A stretch of 64,000 nt of DNA from Candidatus Poribacteria bacterium. GTDB lineage: Bacteria > Poribacteria > WGA-4E > WGA-3G. The notes beneath the pieces are model-generated. The model worked only from the letters and a program-made list of their open reading frames with translations, searched no databases and had not been told where the DNA came from. Position 1 is the stretch's first letter, and every line of letters starts with the position of its first letter. The stretch is from positions 1 through 64,000 of the forward strand of contig JAJEAG010000042.1 in assembly GCA_022824265.1 (NCBI GenBank). The letters are read 5' to 3'. This document shows, in pieces, positions 27,358 to 36,448 of the stretch. The position numbers and the translations under genes were made by a program.

Positions 27358-28467
27358 CTACGGTGTACTACTTGTTTTTAAACCAATACCCGTTAGAATA
27401 GATACTGCCACATCACCTTCTCTGATAATTCCGTTTTCCTTAAACCTATCGTATCCCTTGATGACTACAGCAGATGTTGGTTCCACGTAGATACCGTTTT
27501 CCGCAAGTGTTTTCATACCTGCTTTGATATCAGTGTTGTCAACAGTGGTAAACGCGCCATTTGTGTAAAGAATAGCATCCATAATCTTATCAGTTCTGAT
27601 GGGTAGTTCAGCAGTAATACCTTCAGCAAGCGTTTTTTCGGTTTGTGTCATTCTTGAGATGCTGGATGATTTGTCACGATAGGCATTGTAAATCGGACAA
27701 CAAGTTTCGGGTTGCACACCTAATAGACGCGGAACACTATCAATCATACCTGCTTCGTGCAGTTCCCGAAACCCAGTATACAATCCCAGATAGATACTTC
27801 CAAACCCAACAGGACAGATTACGTGTGTAGGTACATGCCCCTCAAACTGTTCAATGATTTCATAAGCAATCGTTTTTGTGCCTTCTAAGAAAAACGGGTG
27901 CCAATTGTGCGAAGCATAACATATATTTTCCGCAGCTATTTTTACTGCTTCAGTTGTTGCCATACGATTTCCTGGGACCAGTTTTAGTTCAGCACCGTAA
28001 GCAGCGATCTGTTTCAACTTGCCTTTTGAAGTGGTTTCAGGACAGTAAATTGTGCAGCGGATACCTGCCCTCGCGCTGTATGCAGCAATTGCCGCACCTG
28101 CGTTACCAGAGGAATCCTCAACGACTTCTGTAACACCAAACGACTTGAGATGTGTTAGTAAAACGGATGCCCCTCTATCTTTATACGAACCAGTTGGACA
28201 GAGGTAGTCAAGTTTGAGATAGTGCTTTTCGTTTCCTGTTGAGTCTAACGGAATAATGGGTGTCATCCCTTCACAAAGGGTGACAATTTCTGTGTCTGTG
28301 GGAATAGGTAATGCCTCGACGTATCGCCAAAGGGAACGGATAGAGAAATCCCATTCATAGCAACGCGAGGCATCATTTTCCAAAATTAGAGGGGAACCAC
28401 AATCACACTTATAACGTAAGGGTTCCACTTTATAAGTAACATTACATTTATTACATAGATATTGCAT
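27358..28467 (-). CDS. thrC: Threonine synthase (PLP-dependent)
   Basis: A 369-residue fold-type II PLP enzyme that makes threonine from O-phosphohomoserine. The N-terminus is a small zinc-ribbon (C5, C8, C21, C23), as in archaeal-type threonine synthases. PLP lysine K96 lies in PTGSYKDRGAS, followed by VVEDSSGNAGAAIAAYSARA and the phosphate-binding PVGFGSIYLG. The C-terminus has VSILTGIGLK. Three bases separate it from the upstream secreted-protein gene, so the pair is likely cotranscribed although the functions seem unrelated. The aspartokinase at 60999-62369 belongs to the same pathway. Confidence 0.9.
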   Translation of the reverse strand: MQYLCNKCNVTYKVEPLRYKCDCGSPLILENDASRCYEWDFSIRSLWRYVEALPIPTDTEIVTLCEGMTPIIPLDSTGNEKHYLKLDYLCPTGSYKDRGASVLLTHLKSFGVTEVVEDSSGNAGAAIAAYSARAGIRCTIYCPETTSKGKLKQIAAYGAELKLVPGNRMATTEAVKIAAENICYASHNWHPFFLEGTKTIAYEIIEQFEGHVPTHVICPVGFGSIYLGLYTGFRELHEAGMIDSVPRLLGVQPETCCPIYNAYRDKSSSISRMTQTEKTLAEGITAELPIRTDKIMDAILYTNGAFTTVDNTDIKAGMKTLAENGIYVEPTSAVVIKGYDRFKENGIIREGDVAVSILTGIGLKTSSTP

Positions 28468-28470
28468 TGT

Positions 28471-29163
28471 TTATTCAGTATGAGTCTTAAGTTGTCCCCA
28501 TGTTGTCGTCAACTTTGATTTAGGGTCAACAGAATATGGCATACCAAACAAACCTTCCGGATCAAAATTCTCTGGTGGTTCAATAGTACCTACCCAAACA
28601 CGATTGAGCCAAATCGGACCCTTACCGTGTGATGTGATTCTGAAATCTGAACCATTTGCACGATTCTCAAAACGACCGTCTTTGATTACCCATATATGAA
28701 TGCGCCATTTATCTGTTCCTTCAGGTTTTAAAATTGGAAAAGCACCATCGCCTGCTCCCCGAAACGCACCGTCAACAGGACCAGCACCGTTGCTGTCGTA
28801 TTGACAATTAATCTCTTCTGCCTGTTTTGAGTCAAAATATTCCATGACAATCCATGCTTCATGGTCTCCACCAAATATAAATGAATCGTCAATTTTGAAA
28901 TACATGTGGTTGTGTCCCGGACCATTATAGGGCCAAGGGTTTTCTAAACAGTCCACTTTATCCTGCACGGCAGGTTCGGTGATTCCATCACCCTGTTCGC
29001 TTTGGGTTAATAATACACCTTCGCTTTCCTCACCGAGGTCTACCCAAATAAAGTTTTCGCCTTCAATAGGTTCTTCTGCAGCAAATACGCTTACGCTAAA
29101 TGAAATCAGAGTGCATTGTATCAGAACAATTATTATTGTTCTCCACCGTATATAACGTATCAT
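28471..29163 (-). CDS. Secreted protein of unknown function with C-terminal KLTTTWG tail
   Basis: A 230-residue protein with a signal peptide (about residues 1-28, ending VFAAEE) and no domain I can name. The body is rich in Gly, Asp and Trp: ENPWPYNGPGHNHMYFKID, HEAWIVMEYFD and KGPIWLNRVWVGTIEPPENF suggest a beta-sandwich of the carbohydrate-binding kind. Two cysteines could form a disulfide. The last 20 residues include SKLTTTWGQLKT, nearly identical to the end of the LamG protein at 13965-14759. An AGGAGG site precedes the ATG. It may be lectin-like, by inference only. Confidence 0.7.
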   Translation of the reverse strand: MIRYIRWRTIIIVLIQCTLISFSVSVFAAEEPIEGENFIWVDLGEESEGVLLTQSEQGDGITEPAVQDKVDCLENPWPYNGPGHNHMYFKIDDSFIFGGDHEAWIVMEYFDSKQAEEINCQYDSNGAGPVDGAFRGAGDGAFPILKPEGTDKWRIHIWVIKDGRFENRANGSDFRITSHGKGPIWLNRVWVGTIEPPENFDPEGLFGMPYSVDPKSKLTTTWGQLKTHTE

Positions 29164-29279
29164 TTTTTCCTCCTAAAAATTAAAGTTTAAGTGAGTTAAA
29201 AATATGGAAATTGATAATACATTAACAAAGTGCGTATACAAGATGGTGAACGTAGCTTGGAGAAAGTACTTAGGTAAAT

Positions 29280-31133
29280 TTATTTTAGAATAATCATCCG
29301 GCGTGTTTGCTGGAAAGATGGTGTTTCTAAACTATAAAAATATACACCACTTGCAACGCTTTCACCTAATGTATTCTTACCATCCCAATAAGCAGCACGT
29401 TCTCTACTATTATAGAAACCAGCAGATTGATGACCGAGTGAAAGTTCGCGAACCAGCTTACCGGTCGTCTCATATATGGATATTGATACAGTACTGGCTT
29501 CAGAGAGTTGATAAGGAATCCACGTCTCCGGGTTAAACGGGTTCGGATAATTCTGTAATAGGAAGTTCCCCTTTGGTTTGCCAATGCCATCAAGGTTAAC
29601 AGTTAACAGGGCTTTTTCTAAACTGTTAGGAGTTACCTCAAAACTGAATTTATCTGAAGCGAGATTCCCGTTTTTATCGGAGACCGTTACTTCCAAGATG
29701 TCACCAGCTTGCACAACACTCTTCCGTGCCAAGTCGGCAGTTGCAACAGCGAAGTAATGATCTTTTACTTGTGCTGTCATGACGGAGTTTGTTCGTAAGT
29801 TTCGGACTGTGATAAGGTACCCATCGTAATTCTGCATCCCTTTCAACTGACCACTTACAACGAATGCCCATGTCTCACCTGATGTGGTAGTCGTTATAGA
29901 ATTCGGTGCTGCAGACACGGGTGATTTATTCATCCACTGTGCACCGACAATAATAACTTTACGTTCTTGTGGCACATTAACTATATAACCTTGTCCACCT
30001 TCAATTGGAAAACCATCGTTAGGAGCGTTTGGTGTCCATCCGAGGAAACGTTGATTGTCTGCATCAAGTGCTATGACAACTGTCGCACCTGTCAAACCCG
30101 CAAGTGATTTTGCGTTCATCGGTTCAGATGATTCTAAAGGCATAGAGAGCATGTTCAATCCTTTTGTGAGATCGGAGAGGAAAACATTGCTGTATCTTTC
30201 TGCTTCCTCTTGTGAGACAGGTTTGATCTCACATCCGTGTCTGCGACCATCTGGCATATCATAGTAACCGGTAATCTTTCCAGACATATCAATATCGCGT
30301 AACACTGTTTCAACACTACCGGGGTACCGCAGTTCAATCGGTTGACTATTCGGGTGGAGAACGTAAGAACGTTCTATATCGTCTTTCGCTTTTGCTCTAA
30401 ATACTATGACACCCGCATCGTTGATAGCATTCACAAACAGATATTCGGGGTTCGGTAATCCCGGAACATCTATATTAACAATACTGCCATCAGGATATTT
30501 TATGAAGCCGTGATATATTTCGTCAGCACTAATGTAACTTCCAACGCTGACATCCGATGCATTGATATGATCAACAAAAGTCGTAGTTGCACCAGGGACA
30601 TCAAATTGCATTTCTCCAACAAACCCGTTTACGACCTCGTTTGCGTCAATGATGTCACCCACTACTTGTCCGTCTTCAGTAATACCGAAGATTTGTGTAT
30701 TCATTGCTTCTGGAAAATTCCACTCTACTAACTCACTATCTTGCAAGATTATACCGTGAGAAATATTGTCCTGATCTATGTAAAAGCCTACTGCTTGTCC
30801 AACGTTATTGAGTCCATAGAATGTGGTTTGAAGAGAATTTGGGACATCATAAGTGGTTAGTTTTCCATTAATTAGCGTGAATCCGATAAGTTTCCCATCT
30901 GTGTTCTTAGTATTGCCAGCATAATGTCCGTGGTCATTGTTTGATGTCACCTCCAGAAAATCAACACCGGGAACATTAATTGTCTCATATATATAATGCT
31001 CGGTGTATGTTTCGGATATAAGGACAGGAACAGGCGGTTCTGGGAATGTTACACCATGGGCAGCAGTGTTCCATGTGAAACAGATAATTAGACTTATGAA
31101 CAAGGGGAGTTTCGTTTTTATGTTGTGATTCAT
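29280..31133 (-). CDS. Secreted HAF-like repeat protein with C-terminal sorting-type module, one repeat block
   Basis: 617 residues. Signal peptide, then about 290 residues of repeats of the form DVPG...GxNNxGQxVGxYxDxxxxxHG, close to the 'HAF' extracellular repeat type and probably folding as a beta-propeller. Next a 210-residue region (LTKGLNMLSMPLESSEPMNA to the DILEVTVSDKNG stretch), then the 95-residue C-terminal module with QNYPNPFNPETWIPYQL and a closing FQQTRRMIILK. It is the last and most divergent of four tandem paralogs. RBS GAGG lies 6 bases before the ATG. The likely place is the cell surface or outside. No enzyme motif is seen. Confidence 0.8.
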   Translation of the reverse strand: MNHNIKTKLPLFISLIICFTWNTAAHGVTFPEPPVPVLISETYTEHYIYETINVPGVDFLEVTSNNDHGHYAGNTKNTDGKLIGFTLINGKLTTYDVPNSLQTTFYGLNNVGQAVGFYIDQDNISHGIILQDSELVEWNFPEAMNTQIFGITEDGQVVGDIIDANEVVNGFVGEMQFDVPGATTTFVDHINASDVSVGSYISADEIYHGFIKYPDGSIVNIDVPGLPNPEYLFVNAINDAGVIVFRAKAKDDIERSYVLHPNSQPIELRYPGSVETVLRDIDMSGKITGYYDMPDGRRHGCEIKPVSQEEAERYSNVFLSDLTKGLNMLSMPLESSEPMNAKSLAGLTGATVVIALDADNQRFLGWTPNAPNDGFPIEGGQGYIVNVPQERKVIIVGAQWMNKSPVSAAPNSITTTTSGETWAFVVSGQLKGMQNYDGYLITVRNLRTNSVMTAQVKDHYFAVATADLARKSVVQAGDILEVTVSDKNGNLASDKFSFEVTPNSLEKALLTVNLDGIGKPKGNFLLQNYPNPFNPETWIPYQLSEASTVSISIYETTGKLVRELSLGHQSAGFYNSRERAAYWDGKNTLGESVASGVYFYSLETPSFQQTRRMIILK

Positions 31134-31179
31134 AGCGATCCTCTAATGAACTTGCGTTCGTGAACCGTTATTAAATAGT

Positions 31180-31218
31180 CTTGTATGTCGGAGTGCGTAA
31201 TGACCTCCGACATACAAG
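31180..31218 (-). terminator. Terminator hairpin between HAF-like genes
   Basis: 14-bp perfect inverted repeat cttgtatgtcggag (31180-31193) / ctccgacatacaag (31205-31218), just past the stop of the 889-residue protein gene and before the next start. It should reduce read-through into the last paralog. Confidence 0.75.
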
Positions 31219-31229
31219 AATGATTGACA

Positions 31230-33899
31230 TTACTTCATAATAACCAGTCGACGTGTCTGCTGGAAGAAGGGTGTTTCCAACTTATAAAAATATACACCAC
31301 TTGCAACGCTTTCACCTAATGTATTCTTACCATCCCAATAAGCAGCACGTTCTCTACTATTATAGAAACCAGCAGATTGATGACCGAGTGAAAGTGTGCG
31401 AACCAACTTACCGGTCGTCTCATATATGGATACCGATACAGGACTTGCTTCAGAGAGTTGATAAGGAATCCACGTCTCCGGGTTAAATGGATTCGGATAA
31501 TTCTGCAACAACTGATTCTGATTCGGTTTACCGATGTCATCAAGGTTGACAGACAGAACCGCGTTTGCCAAGTTCTCAGAAGTCACTTTAAAGCTTATGT
31601 TCTGTGATTCAATATTGCCGTCTGGACTAATAACGCGTAATTCAATAACGTCCCCGACCTTGACAACACTTTTACGTGCCAAGTCGGCGGTTGCAGCAGC
31701 GAAGTAATCATCTTGTACAGGAGCAGTTAAAATGCTGTTAGTTCTCAGATTGCGGACAATTACCTTGTAACCATCGAACGCTGGTCTGCCTGCCAAGTGT
31801 CCATTGACAACAAACGCCCACGCTTCCTGTTTCTGGTTGAAGATGGAAGGTGCTGAAGCCTGTGTTCTATTTGTCCAACGTCCACCGACGAATGCAAAAT
31901 TGCGTGTTTGTGGGACATTGACAATATAACCTTTTCCACCTTCAATTGAGAATCCATCGTTTGGCGCACTCGGTGTCCACCCGACGAAACTTTGATTGTC
32001 CGCGTCAAGTGCTATGACAATTGTCGCACCGGCTATACCGGCAAGTGATTTAGCGGTCATCGGTTCAGACGAGGCTAATGGTAAAGAAAGCATGTTCAAA
32101 CCTTGCGTTAGCGTGACGTTGAAGACATTGCTAAAATGATCACTCACTGGCTTAGTAGCAAGTTTGGCAATAAACCCGTGTCTGCGTCCATCGGCTGATA
32201 CATAGTTTCCAACAACAGAACCGTCCTGATTAATATTCCAACCTTCAGTGCTAACGCTACCCGGAAACCGCAACTCTTGTAGACCGTGCTGGACTGTCCC
32301 GGCATAGGTGCGCGGGATATCATCAGACTTTTTGGCTCTTCCAACGAGAGCTCCGACATCGTTGATACCATGTATGAAATAGTATTCAAACTTGGCAGCT
32401 TGTGGAAGTTGAATTGTTAAAAATCTACCTGCAGCGGTACGGGTGTATGGAAAATATGTACCATCAGCATCCACGTAGCTACCAACCAGACGTCCACTCG
32501 CGTTGATAAAAGTTGCATAAGTTGCTGATGCCCCAGGTGCTTCAACTATTGTATCACCTGAGAAACCTCGACGAACACCAGAAGTATCTATAAAATTACC
32601 TGTTAAGTCACCAGTCGCATCACTAATACCGTAGATTTCCGTTTGAACTGCCCCTGGAAAATCGTATTGCTGTAACTCACCATTTTCTAATACAACACCA
32701 TGCAACATACCATCACTATCTTCGTAGTGTCCTGCAGCATTCCCATTATTATCGAGCGCATAGAAATAAGTGTTCTTTGAACCGAGGAAATCATAAGTTG
32801 TAAAGACACCATCAATAAGTGTAAATCCGACTATTTTTTCACCATCAGCACTTCGTGTGTTTCCTGCGTAATCTTCAAAGTCACTACTTGCTGTCAACTC
32901 CAAAAAATCCACACCCGGAACATCAATGCTCTGAAAAGTATAACTTGGGATAACGGGAACGTCAATGGGTTCATCAATGTCCATGGGTCTGGCAATGAAA
33001 CCGTGTCTGTTCCCATCTGCTGTGTCATAGTGTCCGACGATAGAACCGTCTTGGTTAATATTATAACCCTCCGTGCTAACGCTTCCTGGAACCGTAAATT
33101 CTTCAAGTCCGTCCCGGAATGTACCCACAAAAGTGCGTGGTATGTCGCCTACCCCTTTAGCGCGTGCAACGACAATATTTTCGTCGTTGATACCGTGCAC
33201 AAAAAAGTATTCCAACAGTGCTGCTCTTGGAAGATCCAGAGATACGAATCTACCATTCGGGGTGCGAACATAAGGATGAAAAAGTCCGTCAGCATCAACA
33301 TAACTACCCACCATACCACCACTCGAATTCACAAAATCTGCATAAGTTTCCGTTGCACCGGGGAACTCAATTATTTCGTCTCCTGAGAATCCACGACGTA
33401 CGCCAGCAGCATCTATATAATTACCCGTTAGTGCCCCTGTAGAATCACTGATACCGTATAGGAACGTTTGAACGGAACCGGGAAAGTCATATTGACGTAA
33501 CTCACCATTTTCTAAGACGACTCCATGGAACAAACCGTCACTATCTTCATAGTGTCCGGCGGCTTGCCCGTTATTACCGAGAGCAAAGAAGTAGGTGTTT
33601 TTTGATCCTGGGAAATCATAAGTCGTAAAGACACCATCAATTAGCGTAAATGCGACATCTTTTTCACCATCAGCACTCCGTGTGTAGCCTGCGTAATCCT
33701 CAAAGTCGCTACTCGCAGTCAACGCTAAGAAATTTACACCCGGAACATCAATTGTCTCAAAAGTATAGTTCGCACTTGCAGGTGCGGAACTGGGTTCATT
33801 GTTGTCTTGTGCAGCAGAATTCCAAAGAAAAAGAGAATTTAGAAACATCAACAACGTAATCACGTAAAAAAAGAAAATGTTCTTAAACCGAATAGGCAT
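31230..33899 (-). CDS. Secreted HAF-like repeat protein with sorting-type module, two repeat blocks
   Basis: 889 residues: signal peptide (ending AAQDNN), first repeat block (about 40-305), second block (about 320-590) that repeats the first almost motif for motif (YTFETIDVPGVNFLALTASS, then YTFQSIDVPGVDFLELTASS), the shared 210-residue region with GLNMLSLPLASSEPMTAKSL, and the C-terminal module (NYPNPFNPETWIPYQL ... QTRRLVIMK). Each block has the pattern GISDSTGxLTGNxIDxxGVRRGF. Compared with the one-block paralogs it gained a whole block by internal duplication. GGAGG precedes the ATG. Likely exported and surface-bound. Confidence 0.8.
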   Translation of the reverse strand: MPIRFKNIFFFYVITLLMFLNSLFLWNSAAQDNNEPSSAPASANYTFETIDVPGVNFLALTASSDFEDYAGYTRSADGEKDVAFTLIDGVFTTYDFPGSKNTYFFALGNNGQAAGHYEDSDGLFHGVVLENGELRQYDFPGSVQTFLYGISDSTGALTGNYIDAAGVRRGFSGDEIIEFPGATETYADFVNSSGGMVGSYVDADGLFHPYVRTPNGRFVSLDLPRAALLEYFFVHGINDENIVVARAKGVGDIPRTFVGTFRDGLEEFTVPGSVSTEGYNINQDGSIVGHYDTADGNRHGFIARPMDIDEPIDVPVIPSYTFQSIDVPGVDFLELTASSDFEDYAGNTRSADGEKIVGFTLIDGVFTTYDFLGSKNTYFYALDNNGNAAGHYEDSDGMLHGVVLENGELQQYDFPGAVQTEIYGISDATGDLTGNFIDTSGVRRGFSGDTIVEAPGASATYATFINASGRLVGSYVDADGTYFPYTRTAAGRFLTIQLPQAAKFEYYFIHGINDVGALVGRAKKSDDIPRTYAGTVQHGLQELRFPGSVSTEGWNINQDGSVVGNYVSADGRRHGFIAKLATKPVSDHFSNVFNVTLTQGLNMLSLPLASSEPMTAKSLAGIAGATIVIALDADNQSFVGWTPSAPNDGFSIEGGKGYIVNVPQTRNFAFVGGRWTNRTQASAPSIFNQKQEAWAFVVNGHLAGRPAFDGYKVIVRNLRTNSILTAPVQDDYFAAATADLARKSVVKVGDVIELRVISPDGNIESQNISFKVTSENLANAVLSVNLDDIGKPNQNQLLQNYPNPFNPETWIPYQLSEASPVSVSIYETTGKLVRTLSLGHQSAGFYNSRERAAYWDGKNTLGESVASGVYFYKLETPFFQQTRRLVIMK

Positions 33900-34247
33900 A
33901 ACAGATATTCCTCCATAGATAACTAATAATAGAAAGATAATACAATATTAGATACCAATCCTAAATAATAATGTTTTTGTTTAGCAAGAGCGAAAGCCAA
34001 GGACTGGATATTCTGGTGCATCCATATTGAAAGTATACAACAATCCTTAAATAAAGCAAGTTAAATCTTTTCTCTGTCTTAATTTATTTGAATTGGTTAT
34101 CTAAACTGTTAAGGGGAACAGATTGTTGCTTATAGCAAGGTAGGTAATTCGTTTGATTGGGGTTTGAGTGAAATTTATTCGAACCAAAAGAAAACCACAG
34201 TTAGCGATAGCAAAACTGTGGTTTTTATTATTTTCTATACATTGACT
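33900..34247 (-). promoter_or_regulatory. Leader of the 889-residue protein gene with paired inverted motif
   Basis: No gene in this 348-bp gap. A motif reading TTTAGGATTGGTATCTAA on the minus strand (33948-33965) faces a related TTGAATTGGTTATCTAAA on the plus strand (34088-34105). The same pair flanks the leaders of two other paralogs (36129-36306 and 39206-39298). It may be a binding site or structured RNA. The far end of the gap holds the terminator of the next gene (34191-34225). Confidence 0.45.
34191..34225 (-). terminator. Intrinsic terminator after the 611-residue HAF-like gene
   Basis: 12-bp inverted repeat aaaaccacagtt (34191-34202) / aactgtggtttt (34214-34225), with A- and T-runs, 22 bases past the stop. 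Nearly the same sequence ends the next paralog (36392-36424), so it was duplicated with the gene. Confidence 0.85.
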
Positions 34248-36083
34248 CTACTTCAAGATGACGAGTCGACGTGTTTGATTGGAAGAAGGGGTTGTTAACT
34301 GATAAAAATAAGTGCCACTTGCAACTGGTTCCCCGATCGCATTACGTCCATCCCAATAAGCAGCACGTTCCCGACTATTATAATAGCCTGCGGATTGATA
34401 ACCGAGTGAAAGTGTGCGGATCAACTTACCGGTTGCATCATAAATGGATACCGATACAGGACTGTCTTGCGAGAGTTGATAGGGAATCCACGTCTCTGGA
34501 TTAAACGGATTCGGGTAGTTTTGTAACAACTGATTCTTACTCGGTTGACCGATACTATCAAGATTAACAGACAAAACAGCGTTTGCCAAGTTCTCTGGGG
34601 TTACCTTAAAACTCAGTGTTTGTGATTCAACATTGCCACCTGGACCGATGATGCGTAATTCAATCACGTCTCCAACTTGGACAACGCTCCTACGTGCTAA
34701 ATCAGCAGTTGCAGCAGCGAAGTAATTCCCTTGTACCGAGGTAGTTATCACGCTATTTGTTCTCAGGTTACGGACGATTACCTTGTAGCCGTCAAACACG
34801 GATTTACCTTTTAAGTGTCCATTGACAACAAACGCCCATGCTTGTTGTGTCTTGGGTATGGCTGGTGCAGCAGTGTTTTCTTCTTGATTTGTCCAGTGTG
34901 ATCCGACAAATGCAAAATTGCGCGTTTGTGGTACATTGACGATATAGCCTTTTCCACCTTCAATTGGAAATCCATCGTCAGGTGCACTCGGTGTCCACCC
35001 AATGAAACGTTGACTATCGGCATCAAGTGCGATAACAACAGTCGCACCTGCAATGCCTGCAAGTGATTTTGCTGTCATCGGTTTTGGTGATGATAAAGGT
35101 AAAGATAGCATGTTCAAACCTTTCGTCAACGTGATATTGAAGACGTTACTAAAATAATCACTCATTTCCTTAGTAGTGGGTCTACCAAAAAATCCGTGTC
35201 TTCGTCCATCTGCTGAGTCATAGTAGCCGATAATACTCCCGTCCTGATTAATATTTCGCACAACAGTGCTAACACTGCCCGGGAACCGCAATTCATAAGG
35301 TATTCCGCCTGGAAGAAGGATGTAGGAACGTTGAATATCACCAACAGCTTTAGCTCTAAAGATTACAACACCTTTATTGTTGATAGCGTTCACAAATAGA
35401 AAATCCAAATTTGGCAATTCTGGAACGTCTATAGTTGTAAAACTGCCATCTGGGGCACGCATGAATCCATGAACCGTGCCTTCAGCAGTTATGTAGCTGC
35501 CAACGACAACACCGACAGAATTGACAAAGTCCGCATAAGTTTTGACTGCACCAGGGAATGTGATAGACATATCTCCCGAGAATCCATGGGTAACTCCATC
35601 TGCGTCAACGATGTTACCGCTCAGTGCCCCTGTTTCATCACTAATACCGAAGATGAACGTCTGGACTGCCCCTGGAAAATCGTATTGTTTCAACTCACCA
35701 TTTTCGTCTAATACGACACCATGGTAAAGCCCATCACTATCCTTGTAGTGTCCTGCAGCAACACCATTATTACCGAGAGCAAAGAAATGCGTTTTCTGTG
35801 ATCCAGGAAAATCATAGGTCGTAAAAACACCGTTTATAAGGGTAAAGGCGATTTCCTTTCTGCCATCAGCACTTTTCGTAAAGCCAGCGTAATCTCCAAA
35901 GTCGCTACTCGCAGTCAACGCTAAAAAATCTACACCGGGAACATCAATACTCTCATAAGTATAGTTAACCTCAACAGACTGATTCTTGTCTTGCGCCGCT
36001 GTGTTCAATATGAAGATAAAATTGAGACACACAAACAGTGTAAATACGTTAAAAAAAGAACTTATTCTAATTTGTGTAAACAT
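34248..36083 (-). CDS. Secreted HAF-like repeat protein with sorting-type module, one repeat block
   Basis: 611 residues: signal peptide (ending NTAAQD), one repeat block (about 38-305) with VPGVDFLALTASSDFGDYAG, TYDFPGSQKTHFFALGNNG and GISDETGALSGNIVDADGVT, then KGLNMLSLPLSSPKPMTAKS, the 210-residue linking region, and the C-terminal module ending NQTRRLVILK. Its repeat block is closest to the first block of the 889-residue protein, while the second half of the block (SYITAEGTVHGFMRAPDG) is closer to the 617-residue protein, hinting at recombination between paralogs. AGGGAG precedes the ATG. Confidence 0.8.
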   Translation of the reverse strand: MFTQIRISSFFNVFTLFVCLNFIFILNTAAQDKNQSVEVNYTYESIDVPGVDFLALTASSDFGDYAGFTKSADGRKEIAFTLINGVFTTYDFPGSQKTHFFALGNNGVAAGHYKDSDGLYHGVVLDENGELKQYDFPGAVQTFIFGISDETGALSGNIVDADGVTHGFSGDMSITFPGAVKTYADFVNSVGVVVGSYITAEGTVHGFMRAPDGSFTTIDVPELPNLDFLFVNAINNKGVVIFRAKAVGDIQRSYILLPGGIPYELRFPGSVSTVVRNINQDGSIIGYYDSADGRRHGFFGRPTTKEMSDYFSNVFNITLTKGLNMLSLPLSSPKPMTAKSLAGIAGATVVIALDADSQRFIGWTPSAPDDGFPIEGGKGYIVNVPQTRNFAFVGSHWTNQEENTAAPAIPKTQQAWAFVVNGHLKGKSVFDGYKVIVRNLRTNSVITTSVQGNYFAAATADLARRSVVQVGDVIELRIIGPGGNVESQTLSFKVTPENLANAVLSVNLDSIGQPSKNQLLQNYPNPFNPETWIPYQLSQDSPVSVSIYDATGKLIRTLSLGYQSAGYYNSRERAAYWDGRNAIGEPVASGTYFYQLTTPSSNQTRRLVILK

Positions 36084-36448
36084 AAAAACTCCCTAAAGTT
36101 AATTTCTTTAAAGATCATTAGCAATATGTTAGATATCCTGTCTAAGAAGCGATGTATGTAGTTGAAGTTTCGTTAGTTTACGTTCAACTGTTCTCATATC
36201 ACAATGATTTGGAATCACGTTCATGTAATGTTAGTATGTAGCATTTCCCATTAAAAGGCAAGAAAAACCTTATTTTATCTTTGATTTTATAGATTGGATA
36301 TCTAAACCTATTTTTAAGGAGGTGGTTTGTCACTTACACCATTGGAGGCAATTTGTTTGGTAGGAATTTACAGGTGATTAGTTTTAACAAAATGCCACAG
36401 TTAGCGAGAGCATAACTGTGGCATCTGTGAGTTCTATATTGATTGACT
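36084..36448 (-). promoter_or_regulatory. Leader of the 611-residue protein gene with hairpin and paired motif
   Basis: No gene in this 365-bp gap. The minus-sense motif CTTAGACAGGATATCTAA (36129-36146) and the plus-sense TATAGATTGGATATCTAAA (36288-36306) form the same inverted pair seen in the other leaders. Near 36160-36187 is a hairpin with gttgaa / ttcaac arms, also present at 39240-39267. The terminator of the next paralog is at 36392-36424. Confidence 0.45.
36392..36424 (-). terminator. Intrinsic terminator after the 902-residue HAF-like gene
   Basis: 12-bp inverted repeat atgccacagtta (36392-36403) / taactgtggcat (36413-36424), 25 bases past the stop, homologous to the terminator at 34191-34225 but with one arm base pair changed on both sides (compensated), which supports function as a stem. 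Confidence 0.8.
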
